Shown here: one piece after another, positions 23,690 to 36,186 of the stretch
Numbering within the stretch: position 1 is the stretch's first letter
How the letters are laid out: every line of letters begins with the position of its first letter
DNA from: Phascolarctos cinereus
Taxonomy: Eukaryota > Chordata > Mammalia > Diprotodontia > Phascolarctidae
Direction: 5' to 3'
NCBI RefSeq assembly: GCF_002099425.1
Contig: NW_018344037.1
Location: 8,021,001 to 8,085,000 of the forward strand
DNA length: 64,000 bases
Made by a program: the position numbers and the translations under genes
The notes under the pieces: model-generated
Seen by the model: only the letters and a program-made list of their open reading frames with translations
Databases searched by the model: none
Told to the model about the DNA's origin: nothing

Positions 23690-23845
23690 TTTGTCTCCTC
23701 ATGTATTTATTTATATATAAGTTCATGTTTTCTATTTCATTACAATGTAAGCTCCTTCAGGTCAGGGACTATCCTCTTACAACTTAACACAGTTTCCATC
23801 ATATAGTAAACACTTCATACATGATTGTTATTCTTTGATACAGCA
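23690..23845 (+). mobile_element. L2 3' terminus
   Basis: 'caatgtaagctccttcaggt', 'cagggactatcctctt', 'acacagtttccatcatatag', 'taaacacttcatacatgatt' follow the L2 end. Confidence 0.65.
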
Positions 23846-24930
23846 CTATCATTCTTTTGTAACTTTAAACTCATGAATCTAAATTTCACTGATAAATTAA
23901 AGCAAGATATAATTTTCTCAGAAGCAGCACAAGATTATGAAGCATTCAAACTAGAATACGCTATTAAAATGGAAAATTAATCCTTATTTAAAATATCTTT
24001 TGATTCTTCTCAGATTATTTAATTTGATTGTACTTTTAGGTGGCTTAATTTCAATTTTATGCCTGGGGATTGAAGGTTATCAAATTGTTGTCTTTTGTTA
24101 GCTGTGTAAATAAATTTACCAAAAAAAACCCTCCAATTATTATTGAATAACTGCTCTAATCACTACAGTTCAAAAGGACTTGGAATTAAGGCTCCATGCA
24201 TAAATTTTGATGTAATAATGACACATAAATAATCGAGAAACACACTAATGTCACTGTCTGGCTGAACTGTCAGTTAGCATTAAGTCAGCCAGGGACAAAT
24301 TTTAATTGATTTTTATGCCATGACTGAGTGGTCTGATGTTGACTGGCAGCTTGGTCAGCCAGCGACCAAGGAATGCAAGAACACTGAAGAATGTTGGATG
24401 TTTCTTCTTCCTTATTTCTTTCTCTCTCCATCTATGATTCAACCATAGGGATAAGTGTAAATTATTACAGTTCAGTTCAAAAATTGAAGTACACAAATCC
24501 AAGGCTGGCTAGGTTTTATAAAATATCCTGGAATATATCTGGGAGTATATGTGAACTGAAAGTTCAATATGAGCAAGAGTTATTATATGGAAATTGAACA
24601 AAGTTGATGAAAACTTTGGATGTATTATAGAGATAAAATATCCAGCACTACTGAGGAAGTATTCCTACTCTACTCTGAACATTTAGGAAAAATATTAATA
24701 AGTTGGAGTATGCTCAGAGGATGGCGTCCAGGAACAGAAAGGTCTTGATATCCTGTCATATGTAGATATATTGAGGATGTTTAGGCTAAAGAATAGAAGC
24801 CTAGAATAGAACCACAGAAGTGAGGATATCCAATTTGTCTTCAAGTTTTTCAAGGGTTGTTATATGAAGAGGGACTATACTTGTACTTTTGGATCTAAGA
24901 AGGCATACCTAAGAACTGCTGTTGTAAATT

Positions 24931-24976
<46 letters not shown>

Positions 24977-25419
24977 AAGCTTTGTTCTTAGCACTCAGAG
25001 CCATCCAAAGCTGATATTTACTGCCTTCTAAGGTAGTCTTCACAATCTTCATGTAAAGGCTGGAGGACCACATATCTACTATGTTGTAGTGGAATCATGT
25101 TCAGGTAAAGTTTGGACTAAAATTCTATGATTTAATTCTTACCTGACTTTAATGGTCTCTGTTATCTAAAGCATCTTATAGTATAATGAATAGGTTAAAA
25201 TTCATTCTCAGCCTTCTTTCAGTATTTCATATTCTGTAAGATGGTACAGAAAAGTTAGAATAAGCCCTACCACAATTAGGTGGCATGGGAAATACAAGAT
25301 TTAGACAAGATGCTCTTAAAAAATTATTTCTGTAGTCTTAAGCTTATATGATAAAAAAAAAAATGCATGTGTACTCCTACCACAATCAGTGTGCTAATAA
25401 GGATGAACATTATAATGAT
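23846..25419. other. Long single-copy stretch
   Basis: No element recognised except the CAA array listed below. The part at 24130-24370 (e.g. 'ctggctgaactgtcagttag', 'ggcagcttggtcagccagcg') contains repeated GTCAGCCAG-like words and looks less decayed than its surroundings. Function unknown. Confidence 0.35.
24931..24977. repeat. (CAA)n microsatellite
   Basis: About 15 uninterrupted CAA units. It could be a leftover SINE A/C-tail, but no SINE body is attached. Confidence 0.97.
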
Positions 25420-25530
25420 GATAATAATAATAATAATAGCTAACATTGATAATAGGACTTTCTATGTTACTGATATTATGCTAAGCACTTTATATTTATT
25501 ATCTCATTTTATCCTCACAATATTATAGCT
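25420..25530 (-). mobile_element. MIR 3' tail fragment
   Basis: (AAT)n followed by 'ctaacattgataataggact', 'ttatgctaagcactttatat' and 'tatctcattttatcctcaca' is the reversed MIR tail. Confidence 0.6.
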
Positions 25531-27058
25531 AAGGAAGCATCCTATTCCAAGGTTTACCTAAGTTTAACCTATCTCTACCCCTTCCATTTTTCAGTACAAC
25601 ACACAAAAATACAATAATAAAATAAAACCCGCCAAACTTTACTAGAAAATGTAGAGTTCTCAAAAATATTTTTTTCAAAACAAAGCAAATCAACAACTGC
25701 ACACATATTAAACATACTTGCCAAAACTCTGGACCATGAAACAATACAATGTAGTTTGCATCTGGGCAAGACTCTTCTGTCCATATAAATAAGCACATCT
25801 ATTTGCAAAGCAGCAGATCCTGTGCCAACACACTTCATTTTGATTTTCTATTGTAGGAAAGTGGAATTGGGATTATTAGCAATCTCTTCAATTTGAAAAT
25901 ATTGTTCTTTGTGAAAAAGGTAAAAAATGTATTGCTGTAGGCTTATTACACTATGTGTTAGCAAAGCTGAGCAATTTTTAAATGATTTGAACATTTGCAT
26001 ATACTAGGAATCAATCTATGCTCAGTTTTCCATGTCTAATTTATTTAACTAAAGAAAAACTCAGAATGAGGAACTTATCACTTATTTCTAGGTAGGTACT
26101 TGCATCATTGATGAGATGCTTAGTATTACATATGGCCTGCATATTGATGTAATGGCTAACTGTGTAATTTGATAAAGGAAGGTTATAGGAGTGTTCATGT
26201 TCTTATTGCTACAGATAACATGATACAATACTGAGGAAAAAGAAATGTCTAATGAATTATTATTAGTGAAGCATCTCTCAGCAGAATTTTATAAAATTAT
26301 TATCTTTCCTTCTGTTTCTCCTGACAATAGCTTACAGAAATCATCTGTACAAAAGACAATAGAACATTTTTCTGACACCTGTAGGGTTTTCAGCAGCTGT
26401 TTTGAAAGATAGTGTTGTCAGGGCACAATAAGACAGTTATGATCTTGATAGCTCTGGGTAAATCACGATGTCACTTCATATGCAAAATTTTTCTTTATCA
26501 ATAATTCTCCCCCTAGTTCAACTGAGAAGCATTTTTATAACGTAAACTAGCAAAAACAAAAACAACAAATGGTCTTCTGTTTCAAATATGGGACTACTTT
26601 CCCTGGGGATAATAACTATGCTAGTCAATGAAGAGAATTTTAAGCTTATCATTTATATGGGACTAGGGAGAAGATGGGCAAGTAAAAAAAATGGCATTCT
26701 AGTTTTTCCATATTAAATTTATATAGATTTCTATCTATCTATCTACTTGTCTAATTGATCATTGACTGATCTTGGCTTTGCAACATAAAGTCTTATTTTC
26801 TAGAATACCTTCTTCTTTTAATCATGTTAAAGTTCCAAAATGTAATCCTGAATTGTCAGTACAACCCACTAGAGAGCACCACTGGTAAATAGGTGGCTAA
26901 TATCTATTTTTTTCCTCTTGTAAGCAGATAAATTTGTCATTAATATTGAGGTTATGAAAAGAAGAAAGTGCAATTATTACCACAGATGAAGGAGTAAAGA
27001 ACAATGGGATATCAAGAACTTCTAACATACGTCCATTCTTGATTCAAAAGTTGAAGGT
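25531..27058. other. Long single-copy stretch
   Basis: No recognised element or gene. Two overlapping minus frames (25529-25838, up to 89 codons, Cys- and Phe-rich) have no motif I recognise and start inside the MIR tail. Confidence 0.4.
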
Positions 27059-27222
27059 CATGACCAAAATGTAAATATGTTTTGTATGATTGCGTTTGTA
27101 TAACCTATATCAAACTGCTTACTGTGTCGGGAAAGGAAGAGGAAAGGAAGGGGAAGGATTTTGAACTCAAAATTTTAAAAAAGAATGTTAAAATTGTTTT
27201 ACATGTAATTATGAAAATAAAA
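27059..27222 (+). mobile_element. L1 3' terminus, very short
   Basis: 'aaatgtaaatatgttttgta', 'ataacctatatcaaactgct', a G/A-rich run, 'gaactcaaaattttaaaaaa', 'gaatgttaaaattgttttac'. Confidence 0.75.
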
Positions 27223-27359
27223 TAGTATTCAAAAGTTGAAGAAGCATATCTTTTTATGCATTAGACAAATTATCATTGTTTGCCATCTGCTCTGATCAGA
27301 CATTCAGAGTGACTGGAGTTGTTGATAATCAGAGCAGCAAATAGAGGGAGCAAAAAAAT

Positions 27360-27465
27360 AAAATTAAATAAATAAATAAATAAAATACATCGATGGATAG
27401 CGATATGTATGCATATGTATGTATATGTATATGTGCATACAGACACACACATATATACATACATG
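27360..27465. repeat. (AAAT)n and (TATG)/(CATA)n microsatellites
   Basis: Five AAAT units (27362-27384) then mixed TATG/CATA repeats (27403-27464). Confidence 0.9.
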
Positions 27466-27994
27466 AAAAAGCTATAACCAAAATAAATAGGGAGTAATTA
27501 AAAGAGGGAAGGTACTAGAATTAAGAGAGGTTGAGAAAGGCTTCTAGGAGTACTCTCTCCTTTACCTAATCTCATAGTACTTTGTAGTCCTTATATGTAC
27601 TTGCTATGTTCTCATTTGATTTTTGTTTAACTATATGCATGCCTTGCCTACTCTTTGAGGTTAAAAGTTTTTGTTTTTTTAAGAGGAAATAGATAGTATG
27701 TCTTATCAATCATTGCTTTCCCCATCTCACAGCACATTGTATTACTCATATTTAAATATTTGCTTTTCCCCCTGAAAAACAGTTTTATATTACTCCTCTA
27801 ATGATAAGGTAAGGATATTCAAAAGAAGTAACAAATAAATAAGATATTATTTGAAATATAGTGTTTCCCTCCCCTTTAGAATTTGTGGTAGGGTAGTTTG
27901 CTGATAAATTCAGTAACCAAAATGATCAATACATATCATGCACACACTGACACATACACAGTTATGTGAATATATGTGCCATTATATATAAATG
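27466..27994. other. Decayed L2-like plus single-copy sequence
   Basis: 27540-27770 faintly follows an L2 3' end ('ctttgtagtccttatatgta', 'cctactctttgaggttaaaa', 'catctcacagcacattgtat') with a T-run insertion. The rest is unrecognised. Confidence 0.35.
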
Positions 27995-28095
27995 TAGATA
28001 GACAGGTAGATAGACAGACAGAGACAGACAGACAGATAGATAGATAGATAGACAGAGAGATAGAGAGGTAGAGAGATAGAGAGATAGATGGACAG
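27995..28095. repeat. GATA/GACA interspersed tetranucleotide array
   Basis: Mixed GATA, GACA and GAGA units over about 100 bases; the same simple-sequence type recurs at 51655-51780. Confidence 0.95.
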
Positions 28096-28329
28096 ACATA
28101 GGCCTGTAAGGAGAAACATACCATTGAAAGGAATTTACTTGAATATCAAGTAGTGACTAGGTGGGAGGAAGGGGAGACTAGGGGCCTAATTAGGCAACAG
28201 AGCAGATGATCCTGCAGAGGCCTGTAAAAGTGATAAAATGAATGTTCTCCAGGAAGCACAGTCAGCACCAGTATCTCTTCTCTTCACAAGAACTGTGAAG
28301 ATATGCCCAGGATACTTTAATTCTTTTAA

Positions 28330-28591
28330 ATTACATTAAATTAAATTAAATTTTCTTTTAAATATTATTAATGCCTTTCCCTTTAACATCACATTCATTG
28401 CTATATATATATTTTTTTTCTCACCTCCTTTCCGGGAGCCTTGCTTTGTAACAAAGGAAGAAAAATAAGTGAAACCAAATGAAATATTTAAGGATCAAAT
28501 GATTCTGACAGCCTATGAAACCTTACCCTCTACATTTCTCCCGATAGAAGGGAGGAGGCCCAAGTCCCCATCTTGTTTTTGGTCCCATATT
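28330..28591 (-). mobile_element. L1-like 3' end of another subfamily
   Basis: The order 'ccctttaacatcacattcat', 'tatatatatttttttt', 'tcacctcctttccgggagcc', 'ttgctttgtaacaaaggaag', 'gattctgacagcctatg' resembles the reversed 3' UTR of a second marsupial L1 subfamily as I remember it. An AATTA-type simple repeat (28327-28352) lies at its edge. Confidence 0.45.
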
Positions 28592-30308
28592 TTACCTCCA
28601 AACATCCATGAAATAGCTCCCCAAAACAAATTCTAGAACAGTAGAACCAGTAAAAAGATGGGGTAAAGAAATCTTTTAGCCCCAGAAACTTGGAAGGTTA
28701 GCAAGAAAGGTCTGTCATACTTCTATAAAAGGGGAAATCAGTCAAGGACAGGAAGTGTCTCAGTAAACCAGCAGCAAACTCCACCTCAGCAAACCAGCAG
28801 AGATTCCGAGCCACAGTGAAGTAAAGCAGGCAAACTTCAACACCAGGACACGCCACACCCCCACACCCCGTGCCCATGTACTTCAGTATATCCAGGGGAA
28901 TGGGTAGACTCCAGTTTCAAGAACTGTCACATGCTTCAGCATAGCCCCAGTCAAACAGGTAGACACCAACACTATAGGTGCCTAAGCAAACAGGCATCCA
29001 CTGGGGCTGCCCACACCGTGTGCTACAGCATGCCTTGAGCAAATGAGAAGCCTCAAGCAGCCAGGTCACCAAATGCTACAGTGTAGGGGAATTGCAGAAA
29101 TACCTCACAGGCCTCAGCACAAGACAAATACTAGCACTAGAAACCTGGCTCAACCCCACATAAGGTACCAGGCCCCTATGGTTTCCAGGAGTACTAGCCA
29201 CCTCCCATCCTACCCCTCAATCTAGCACTAGACACAAGGGTCTCTGGTGGGCCTCAGTGAAACATCAGTGTAGCACCAGATAAACAGCCAGGGCATGCAG
29301 CCCCTGTCACAAGTAGCGTAAGATAGTGCCCCTTTTACCCTGGAAGCAGAGCTCAAATTTAAAAGAAAGGAAAAAGGACCAAAAAAAAAAGGATGAGCAA
29401 AAAACAACAAAAATATCATCATAGAAATTTATTATGGTGACAGGGAAGACCAAGAAACAACTCAGAAGAGGACAACAATGTCAAAATACCTATGGGGAAA
29501 ATCCAAAGTAAAAATGGGAAGTAGTCTAAAGCCCAGATAGAATTCATGGAAGAGCATTAAAAGGAGCTGAAAAATCATGTGAGAGAGATAAAAGAAAAAT
29601 TGGGAAAAGCATTGAGAGTGATATAAGAGAATTATGAAAAAAGAGTCAACAGTTTAGAAAAAGAAAACAACTGCTTAAAAAGTGGAATTGGCCAAAAGGA
29701 ATAGGAGTTATCCACTGAAGAAATCCACTGAAGAAAATAACTCCTTAAAAAGGAAAATTGGCAAATTGGAAATGGAAGTACAAAAACTAACTGTGGAAAG
29801 CAACTCCTAAAAAATTAGAATTAGACAAGTGGAAGCCAATAACTCTAAGAGACATAATGAATCAACCAAACAAACTCAAAAGAATGAAAAAAAATAGAAA
29901 AAAATGTAAACTACCTCATTGGTAAATAGATCCAGAAAAGATAATTTCAGAATATTTGACTGTCTGAAAGTCATAATCAAAAGGAGGAGCTGGACAGCAT
30001 CTTTCAAGAAATTTTCTAGGAAAACTGCCCTGGAATCAGAGGGCAAAATAGGCTTTGAAAGAATCCACTTATCACCTCAGGAAAGAGATCCTAAAACAAA
30101 AATTCTAAAGAATATTATAGCCAAATGTCAGAACTATCAGGTCAAGGGAAAAAATACTGCAAGTGGTCAGAAAGAAACAATTCTAATATCTGGGAGCCAC
30201 CATCAGGGTTACATAGGACTTTACAGCTGCAACATTAAAGTATCAGAGGTCATGGAACATGAAATTCTGGAAGGCAAAGGAGCTAGGACTACAACCAAAA
30301 ATCTCCTA
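28592..30308 (+). mobile_element. HAL1-like element (5' UTR and ORF1), 3' part missing
   Basis: An L1-derived element with ORF1 only. The 5' UTR starts near 28592 ('cctccaaacatccatgaaat', 'acaaattctagaacagtaga') and aligns with the younger copy at 32705, then carries a longer private section with repeated 'cagcaaaccagcag'. ORF1 starts near 29430 and runs through a coiled-coil part (29540-29900; 'gaagaaaataactccttaaa') into the nucleic-acid-binding domain. The frame at 29919-30380 (153 codons) keeps ERIHLSPQERDPKTKILKNI and IIAKCQNYQVKGKNTASGQK, equivalent to the L1 ORF1p RRM region. Frames are broken. It stops at 'ctcctactcag', where a second element begins. Confidence 0.75.
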
Positions 30309-31205
30309 CTCAGGAGGCTCCAAGGTAGAGGAGTAAAGTCAGAGATTCTCCTGAGTTCTCCCACAAACCCATCTAAATAACTTTTACAAATTACTCTAAA
30401 AAATTCTAAAGCAGCAGAATCCACAGAAAGAATGAAACAGATTTCCAGCCCCAGACAACTTGGAAGGTCTAGGAAAGGCCTATTGCCCTAGGCTGAGAGA
30501 AGAGTGCAGTTCAATACAGGCTGCACCAGTGCAGACCTGGCTTCAGCAAAGCCAGAGCAGGCCTCAGAGCACTGAATCACTCACAGCAGAGGTGGTTTTC
30601 AGCCCTCTCAGCCCACAGATGCCAAAGAAAACTTAGAAGTCAGCAGGAAAGTTCCATCTCACATGTGTAAGAGTGGCGTGCAGTCCAGTGAAAATCAGGT
30701 AGCACAGCAAATCAGGTGCAGGCCTTGGGAGTGACAGAATCAGCAACAGCAGAGGCAGTAGCAGTGGAAGAGCTGCTTCCAGAGCACTCAGGCCACAGAT
30801 GGTAAGGGGGTCTACCAACTGGTCAGAAGGAGATTACAAGGGTCTTTTTGCTAGCACTAAGGCAGGACTCTATTGCCTTGCTTATACTCAGATCCAGGAT
30901 AAGGAGGTGCACTAGTATAGCAGAGTTTGCAGCCACAGCAGAGGGGGAATCCTCCTCACTGTTTCAGGGCATAAAAGAGTGGTCACTCACAAATCAGAGA
31001 ACAAGCCAGGAGAGTAATAAACACCTCTCCTTAGGTCATACCACCTTAGAAGGACTGAAAACTTACAGGTCCCTAGAAATATCTCTGAAAACAGCAGCAC
31101 AAACTCCTTGAAACTTCAGGAGAGTGCACCCTCTACCCTAGAAGCAGAGCTATACTTTAACAAAGACTTAAAAGTCAACTAATACACTGGGAAAATGAGT
31201 AAACA
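30309..31205 (+). mobile_element. HAL1-like 5' UTR fragment inside another HAL1
   Basis: Begins with a degraded 'gaggctccaaggtagaggag' (compare 'agccaagatggcagag' at 32721). It then follows the 32705 element in order: 'tctcctgagttctcccacaa', 'aaattctaaagcagcagaat', 'tccagccccagacaacttgg', 'ctccttgaaacttcaggaga', 'gtgcaccctctacccta', 'ctgggaaaatgagtaaac'. It ends where ORF1 should start, so its 3' part and that of the host HAL1 are both missing, probably by deletion. Confidence 0.75.
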
Positions 31206-32704
31206 ATGGAAAAATAAAACCCTTCATATGAAAGAATTTACCCCATTCTAACTCTCTCTTCTTGCTGAAACCTATGTGGTCCTCTTTCTCATCCTTTTGT
31301 TATTTTTTATGTCATCCCTCAAGTTCAACTTATACCCATACCCTCTTTCTATGTATATGCTTTCTAGCTGTACTATTAGTGGTGCAATTTTTGAGAATTA
31401 CAAATATCATCTTCCCATGTAGAGATGTGAACAGTTCAGGTCCATTGAATCTCTTAATAGACATTTAGGCAGTTATTGGTAAGCATTCAAAGAATATCAT
31501 GAAAAAATGCTGTGTGACCCACTTAAATCTATGTAGAGCAGCATTTCCCAAACCGACATTTCCAGATCCTTACTTCTATGTGCTTGGAATAGGGGTTTTC
31601 TGAGAATTTTGATGCCAGAGATATTTTTCTCACTCAATGTTAAATATAAAATCATGTAAATATAAAATTGCTTACTACGTATGACTTATTTTCAATATGA
31701 AAATATGGTCATGCATTAATATATTTTGCCCCCAAATTTTTCAGATCTTTCTTTGCTAGGGAATAGAAGGAAATATTCTGGAACTTCTTGACAAGCATGC
31801 ACAGGCACTATCAATACTTTTTGATCCCCAAATTGCTGCAGAGATTTCCATATAAGTTTGGAAAATGCTGATATTAATTGTCATCAGTCCTTCTACAGGT
31901 ATTTCTGAATTAACCTGCAATTGTTTGGGATTTTTACCACTAAAATTGGATGGAAAAAATGGCATGATGTAGCTGAGACATTGACAAGGGGATTCCTGGT
32001 GAGTTATGGATTGCACAATATGACCTCTGAGATCTCTTGCCATTATAAAATGAAGTTACATGAATTGGACCTGAAGTAGGAGCCACTCATTATTCTAAGG
32101 AATTGTTTATCCTCTGACCCAATAAAAAGGAGCATAAGTCACAATAGTAATTACTCCCTGTGGGAGTAATTGGAAGAAGAAAAATATAGTAATTTACCAA
32201 TATTTCTTCTATGTACTATGTGTGGTAGCATTAACATTCATATATGTATATATTTTATGCTATAAAAATATATGCATAAATGTGCGTATGTGTAAAATAT
32301 TTATTAATGATTCTTTGTTGCAGTCTAATTTATTTTTCCCAGCATAAATTATACCTTGTTTTGTGAAATGAGATTATGCCTGAGTGGACCAGAGGTGTAG
32401 AAGGTGGAGCAAAACTATTAACAGAGTTACACTCTCTTGCCTTCTATTACTGCTAGACCTATTAGGTCTACTAGGTCTCATTGAATTTCCGTTAACTGTG
32501 GTGGAAAACTGTGATGCCAATTGAAGGTTTCATGAAGAATAAAATTGTTTTATAGTAGTCAATCTTTCCTAAGAGGCTTAACATTTTGGATATTGCTGGA
32601 GGAATGCAAGTTGGAGAATTTGAAAAAAAATGCTAGATTTACATCTTTAAACATTTGAGATGAAAATTAGCTTCTAAAACTACAAATAAAATTAAAAAGC
32701 TATG
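31206..32704. other. ~1.5 kb single-copy sequence
   Basis: No recognisable element. The 95-codon minus frame at 31756-32043 contains no known motif. Confidence 0.4.
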
Positions 32705-35240
32705 GGGAGGGGGACAGAGCCAAGATGGCAGAGTAAAAGCAGTGACTTGCTTGAGCTCTCCCCCAAACCCCTCCAAATACCTGTAAAATTGGCTCTAAAC
32801 AAATTCTAGAGCAGCAGAGCCCACAAAAACAGAGTGAAACAAATTTCCAGGCCAAAACAACCTGGATAATTGATTAGAAAGGTTTATTGCACCTGGCTGG
32901 GAGAAGAATGCAGTTCAACATGGGCATGCAGGCAAAGACCAGGCCTCAGCAAAACTGGAGCAGCCCTCAGAGGACTGAATCACAGGCAGTTGTGGAGATT
33001 TCCAGACTTCTCAACCCACAAACACCAAAGACAACTTAGAAGGTCAGTAGGAAAGTCTGTGACTGTGGTGAGAGAAAAGCTCAGTCTCAGCCTCTGTCCC
33101 AGCACAGTCGTGGGGTGGCAGCTACTTCTGGAGCTTGGCCCACAGACAGAGTGGGAATTGAGTGGCTGATGAGAGGGGTATTGCAGGGATCTTTTTGCCG
33201 GCAGGATTCTCTTGCTTTGCCCATACTTGGATCTAGGTAATAGCTCTGGGTGGCGGTCCTGGGGCAAGGAGGAGTGCTGGCATGGTGGAACTTGTGGTGG
33301 CAGTAGAGAAGAAATCCTCCTCATAGTTCCAAGGCAGAAAAGAGTGCTTGTGGTCACTCATAGACCAGAACACAGGCCAGGAAAGGAAGAAACACCTCAC
33401 CCCTTATCATACCACCTTAAAAGAACTGAAAATTTACAGGTCCCTAGAAGTATCTCTGAAAATAACTACACAAACCCCCTCAAACTTGGGACAGTACATT
33501 CTCCACATTGGAAGCAGACCCCATACCTTAATAAAGAGTTTAAAAATCAAGTAGTTGTCTGGGAATATGAGCAAACTGCACAAAACAGTCAGACCATAGA
33601 CTCTTTCTTTGGTGACAAAGAAGATCAAAACATACAACCAGAATACAATGTCAAATCTCCTATATCCAAAGCCTCCAAGAAAAATATCAATTGATTCCAG
33701 AACATGGAAGAGGTCAAAAAGGATTTTGAAAAGCAAGTAAGAGAAGTAGAGGAAAAACTGAGAGAAGAAATGAGAGTGATACAAGAAAATTATGAAAAAC
33801 AAGTCAACAGCTTGCTAAAGGAGACCCAAAAAATACTGAGGAAAATAACACCTTAAAAACAGACTAATCCAAATGGCAAAAGAGGTCCAAAAAGCCAATA
33901 AGGAGAAGAATTCTTTAAAAAGCAGAATTGTCCAGATGGAAAAGGAAGTCCTAAAGCTCACTGAAGAAAATATTTCCTTAAAAATTAGAATGGAGCAATT
34001 TAGTGACTTTATGAAAAATCAATCAAGACACTGTAAAACAAATCCTAGACATCGTCTTTCAAGAAATTATCAAGGAAAACTGCTCTGATATTCTAGAACC
34101 AGATAGTAAAATAAAAATGGAAAGAATCTACCCAACCCCTCCTGAAAGAGATCCCCAAAGGAAAGCTCCTAAGAATAGTGTAGACAAATTCCAGAGTTAC
34201 CAGGTTAAGGAGAAAATATTGCAAGCAGCCACAAAGAAACAATTCAAGTATTGTGGAAACACAATCAGGATAACACAAGATTTAGCAGCTTCCACATTAA
34301 GGGATTGGAGGGCTTGAGGACAAAGGAGATAGGATTACAACCAAAAATCACCTACTTAGCAAAACTAAATATAATCTTTTAGGGGGGAAAATAGATATTC
34401 ATTGAAATAGAGGACTTCCAAGCATTCTTGATGAAAAGGCCAGAGCTGAATAGAAAATTTGACTTTCAGATACAAGACTCAAGAGAAGCATGAAGAGATA
34501 AACTGGAAGGAGAAATCATAAGGAACTTATTAAGGTTGAACTGTTTACATTCCTACATAGAACGATGATATTTGTAACTCATGAAATGTTTGCAGTATTA
34601 GGGTAGTTGGAGGGGAAAACATATATGTATAGACAGATAGATAGATAGATAGATAGAGGGCCCAGGATGAGTTGACGATGAAGGGGTGATATTGGGAGAA
34701 TAAAATTAATTATACTGGGACAAGGAGAAAGGGAGAGGTAGAATAGGGTAAATTATCTCACATAAAAAGACAAGAAAAGTCTTCTACAGTGGAGGGGAAG
34801 TGGGGGAAGCTGAGAGGGGATGAATTAATCTTATTCTCATTAGATTTGGCTTAAGAGAGAATACCATACACACTCAGTTGGGCATGGAAATCTGTCTTAC
34901 CCTACAGGAAAATAGAAGGAATGGGATAAGAGAGGGCAGATAAAGGGGAGGGCAGATTGGGGAGGAGGTAATCAGAAACAAACAGTTCTGAGGAGGGACA
35001 GGGTCTAAAGAGAGAATATAATAAATGGAAGGAGGCATAGGATGAAGGGAAATATAGTAAGTTTTCCACAACACGACTACTATGGAAGTGTTTTGCATAA
35101 TTTCAAATGCATAACCTCTATCAAGTTGCTTGCCTTCTCAATGAGGCTGGGTAGGGAGGGAGGGAGGGAGAAAATTTAGAAGTCAAAATCTTATGGAAGT
35201 GAATGTTAAACACTAAAAATAAATTAATTTTTTAAAAAAT
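32705..35240 (+). mobile_element. HAL1 element, 5' and 3' complete, ORF2 absent
   Basis: A 2.5-kb L1-derived element with 5' UTR (from 'ggggagggggacagagccaa'), ORF1 and 3' UTR but no ORF2. Probable target duplication AAAGCTATG (32696-32704) versus AAAGTTATG (35241-35249), with an A-rich tail between. The 3' UTR has long A/G-rich stretches, then 'caacacgactactatggaag' and 'gtgaatgttaaacactaaaa', which it shares with ordinary L1s. That shared end is presumably what lets L1 ORF2p copy it in trans. A short (ATAG)n lies at 34634-34658. Confidence 0.85.
33567..34493 (+). pseudogene. L1/HAL1 ORF1 remnant
   Basis: Encodes what was an ORF1p-like RNA-binding, trimerising chaperone. It has, in order: an N-terminal stretch with SFFGDKEDQNIQPE; a Lys/Glu-rich coiled coil (33700-34020, e.g. 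MAKEVQKANKEKNSLKSRIV); and the RRM/C-terminal region (34117-34317: ERIYPTPPERDPQRKAPKNS, then KQFKYCGNTIRITQDLAAST and TLRDW). At least three frame changes or stops interrupt it: the ATG is out of frame with the FFGDKEDQ stretch, a stop follows NIN (33694), and another follows RDWRA (34317). It is non-functional. Confidence 0.8.
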
Positions 35241-35249
35241 AAAGTTATG

Positions 35250-35578
35250 AAATAGAATAGCTTAGTTACTTTAACACTACTTAACTGTGTAACCTGGGAA
35301 AATCATTTAGCCTCGCTGTGATTCAGATTACACATTATAAAATGTGGAGTTTAAATTAAATGGCATCTGAAGTAATTTTTAACTCTAAATCTGGAATATT
35401 CCCTTCCCTACCAGCCCTTTAGTGAATATTTCACTGGTAATCTATCTGGTCAGAACCTGTGATTTCATCAGTGTGTGTTACCCATACTTATCCACACCAA
35501 GTTGAATTAAAGGAAGGATTTGAATCTTTGTACTTTTAATTTCACGTCCAGTATTTAACCCACTATATAATGTTGTAT
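35250..35578. mobile_element. Two MIR fragments in opposite orientation
   Basis: 35250-35397 (plus): 'cttaactgtgtaacctggga', 'aaatcatttagcctcgctgt', 'aaatgtggagtttaaa'. 35440-35578 (minus): 'gaaggatttgaatctttgta' and 'atttaacccactatataatg'. Both are short and old. Confidence 0.5.
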
Positions 35579-35734
35579 TCCAATATTAGTTTGGGGCAAA
35601 AATCTTATAAGAAAAATTGCCTAGGCTTTGTTGATGACAGAAGGATGATGGTCATGGAATATAGTGTTTAAACATAATGATAATTTTGAAGGATAATATT
35701 TTTAGTATTTTTTTTTACTTTGAGATAATAGCAA

Positions 35735-35885
35735 GAGAGGCAGCTTGCCATAGTGGGTAGATGTCTATCACTGGAATCAAGCAAAACCTGGATTCAAATT
35801 CTACCTCTGATACATACAAGCTTTATGATTAGGGTGTGACCTAAAGTTTCCCTGCCTCAGGTAATTCTCCAAAGCAGTTGTTCTC
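35735..35885 (+). mobile_element. tRNA-related SINE, decayed
   Basis: 'ggcagcttgccatagtgggt', 'ctggattcaaattctacctc', then 'ctgcctcaggtaattctcc'. It lacks a preserved tail. Confidence 0.65.
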
Positions 35886-35994
35886 AAAGTTTCATCTAGA
35901 GACCTACAGAAATCTTTAAAACCACTTTACTGCATCTACAAAATCAAAATTATTTTCATAATGACATTATTTTCATAATGATATCTTAGTTTAT

Positions 35995-36091
35995 TATGTA
36001 TATGCATATGTATATATACATATGTGTGCATGTATATGTGTGTATATACATGTATATGTATATGTGTATATATACACATACACATACACAT

Positions 36092-36144
<53 letters not shown>

Positions 36145-36186
36145 TACATATACACATACATATACATATACATATACATATATATA
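35995..36186. repeat. (TATG)n / (CATACA)n microsatellite
   Basis: A TATG-rich half followed by a CATACA-rich half gives an imperfect inverted repeat able to fold back. Frames of Y/M/V and T/H are artefacts. Confidence 0.96.

Noticed and set aside
25529-25838. Two Cys/Phe-rich minus-strand frames of 87-89 codons
   Set aside because: They overlap in different phases, begin in a MIR tail, and show no signal peptide, domain or splice context strong enough to call a gene.
27995-28095. CRISPR-like regular repeats
   Set aside because: They are 4-bp microsatellite units with no spacers, and the genome is vertebrate.
31756-32043. 95-codon minus frame in single-copy DNA
   Set aside because: No recognisable motif, no promoter or splice evidence, and its length is within chance expectation for 64 kb.
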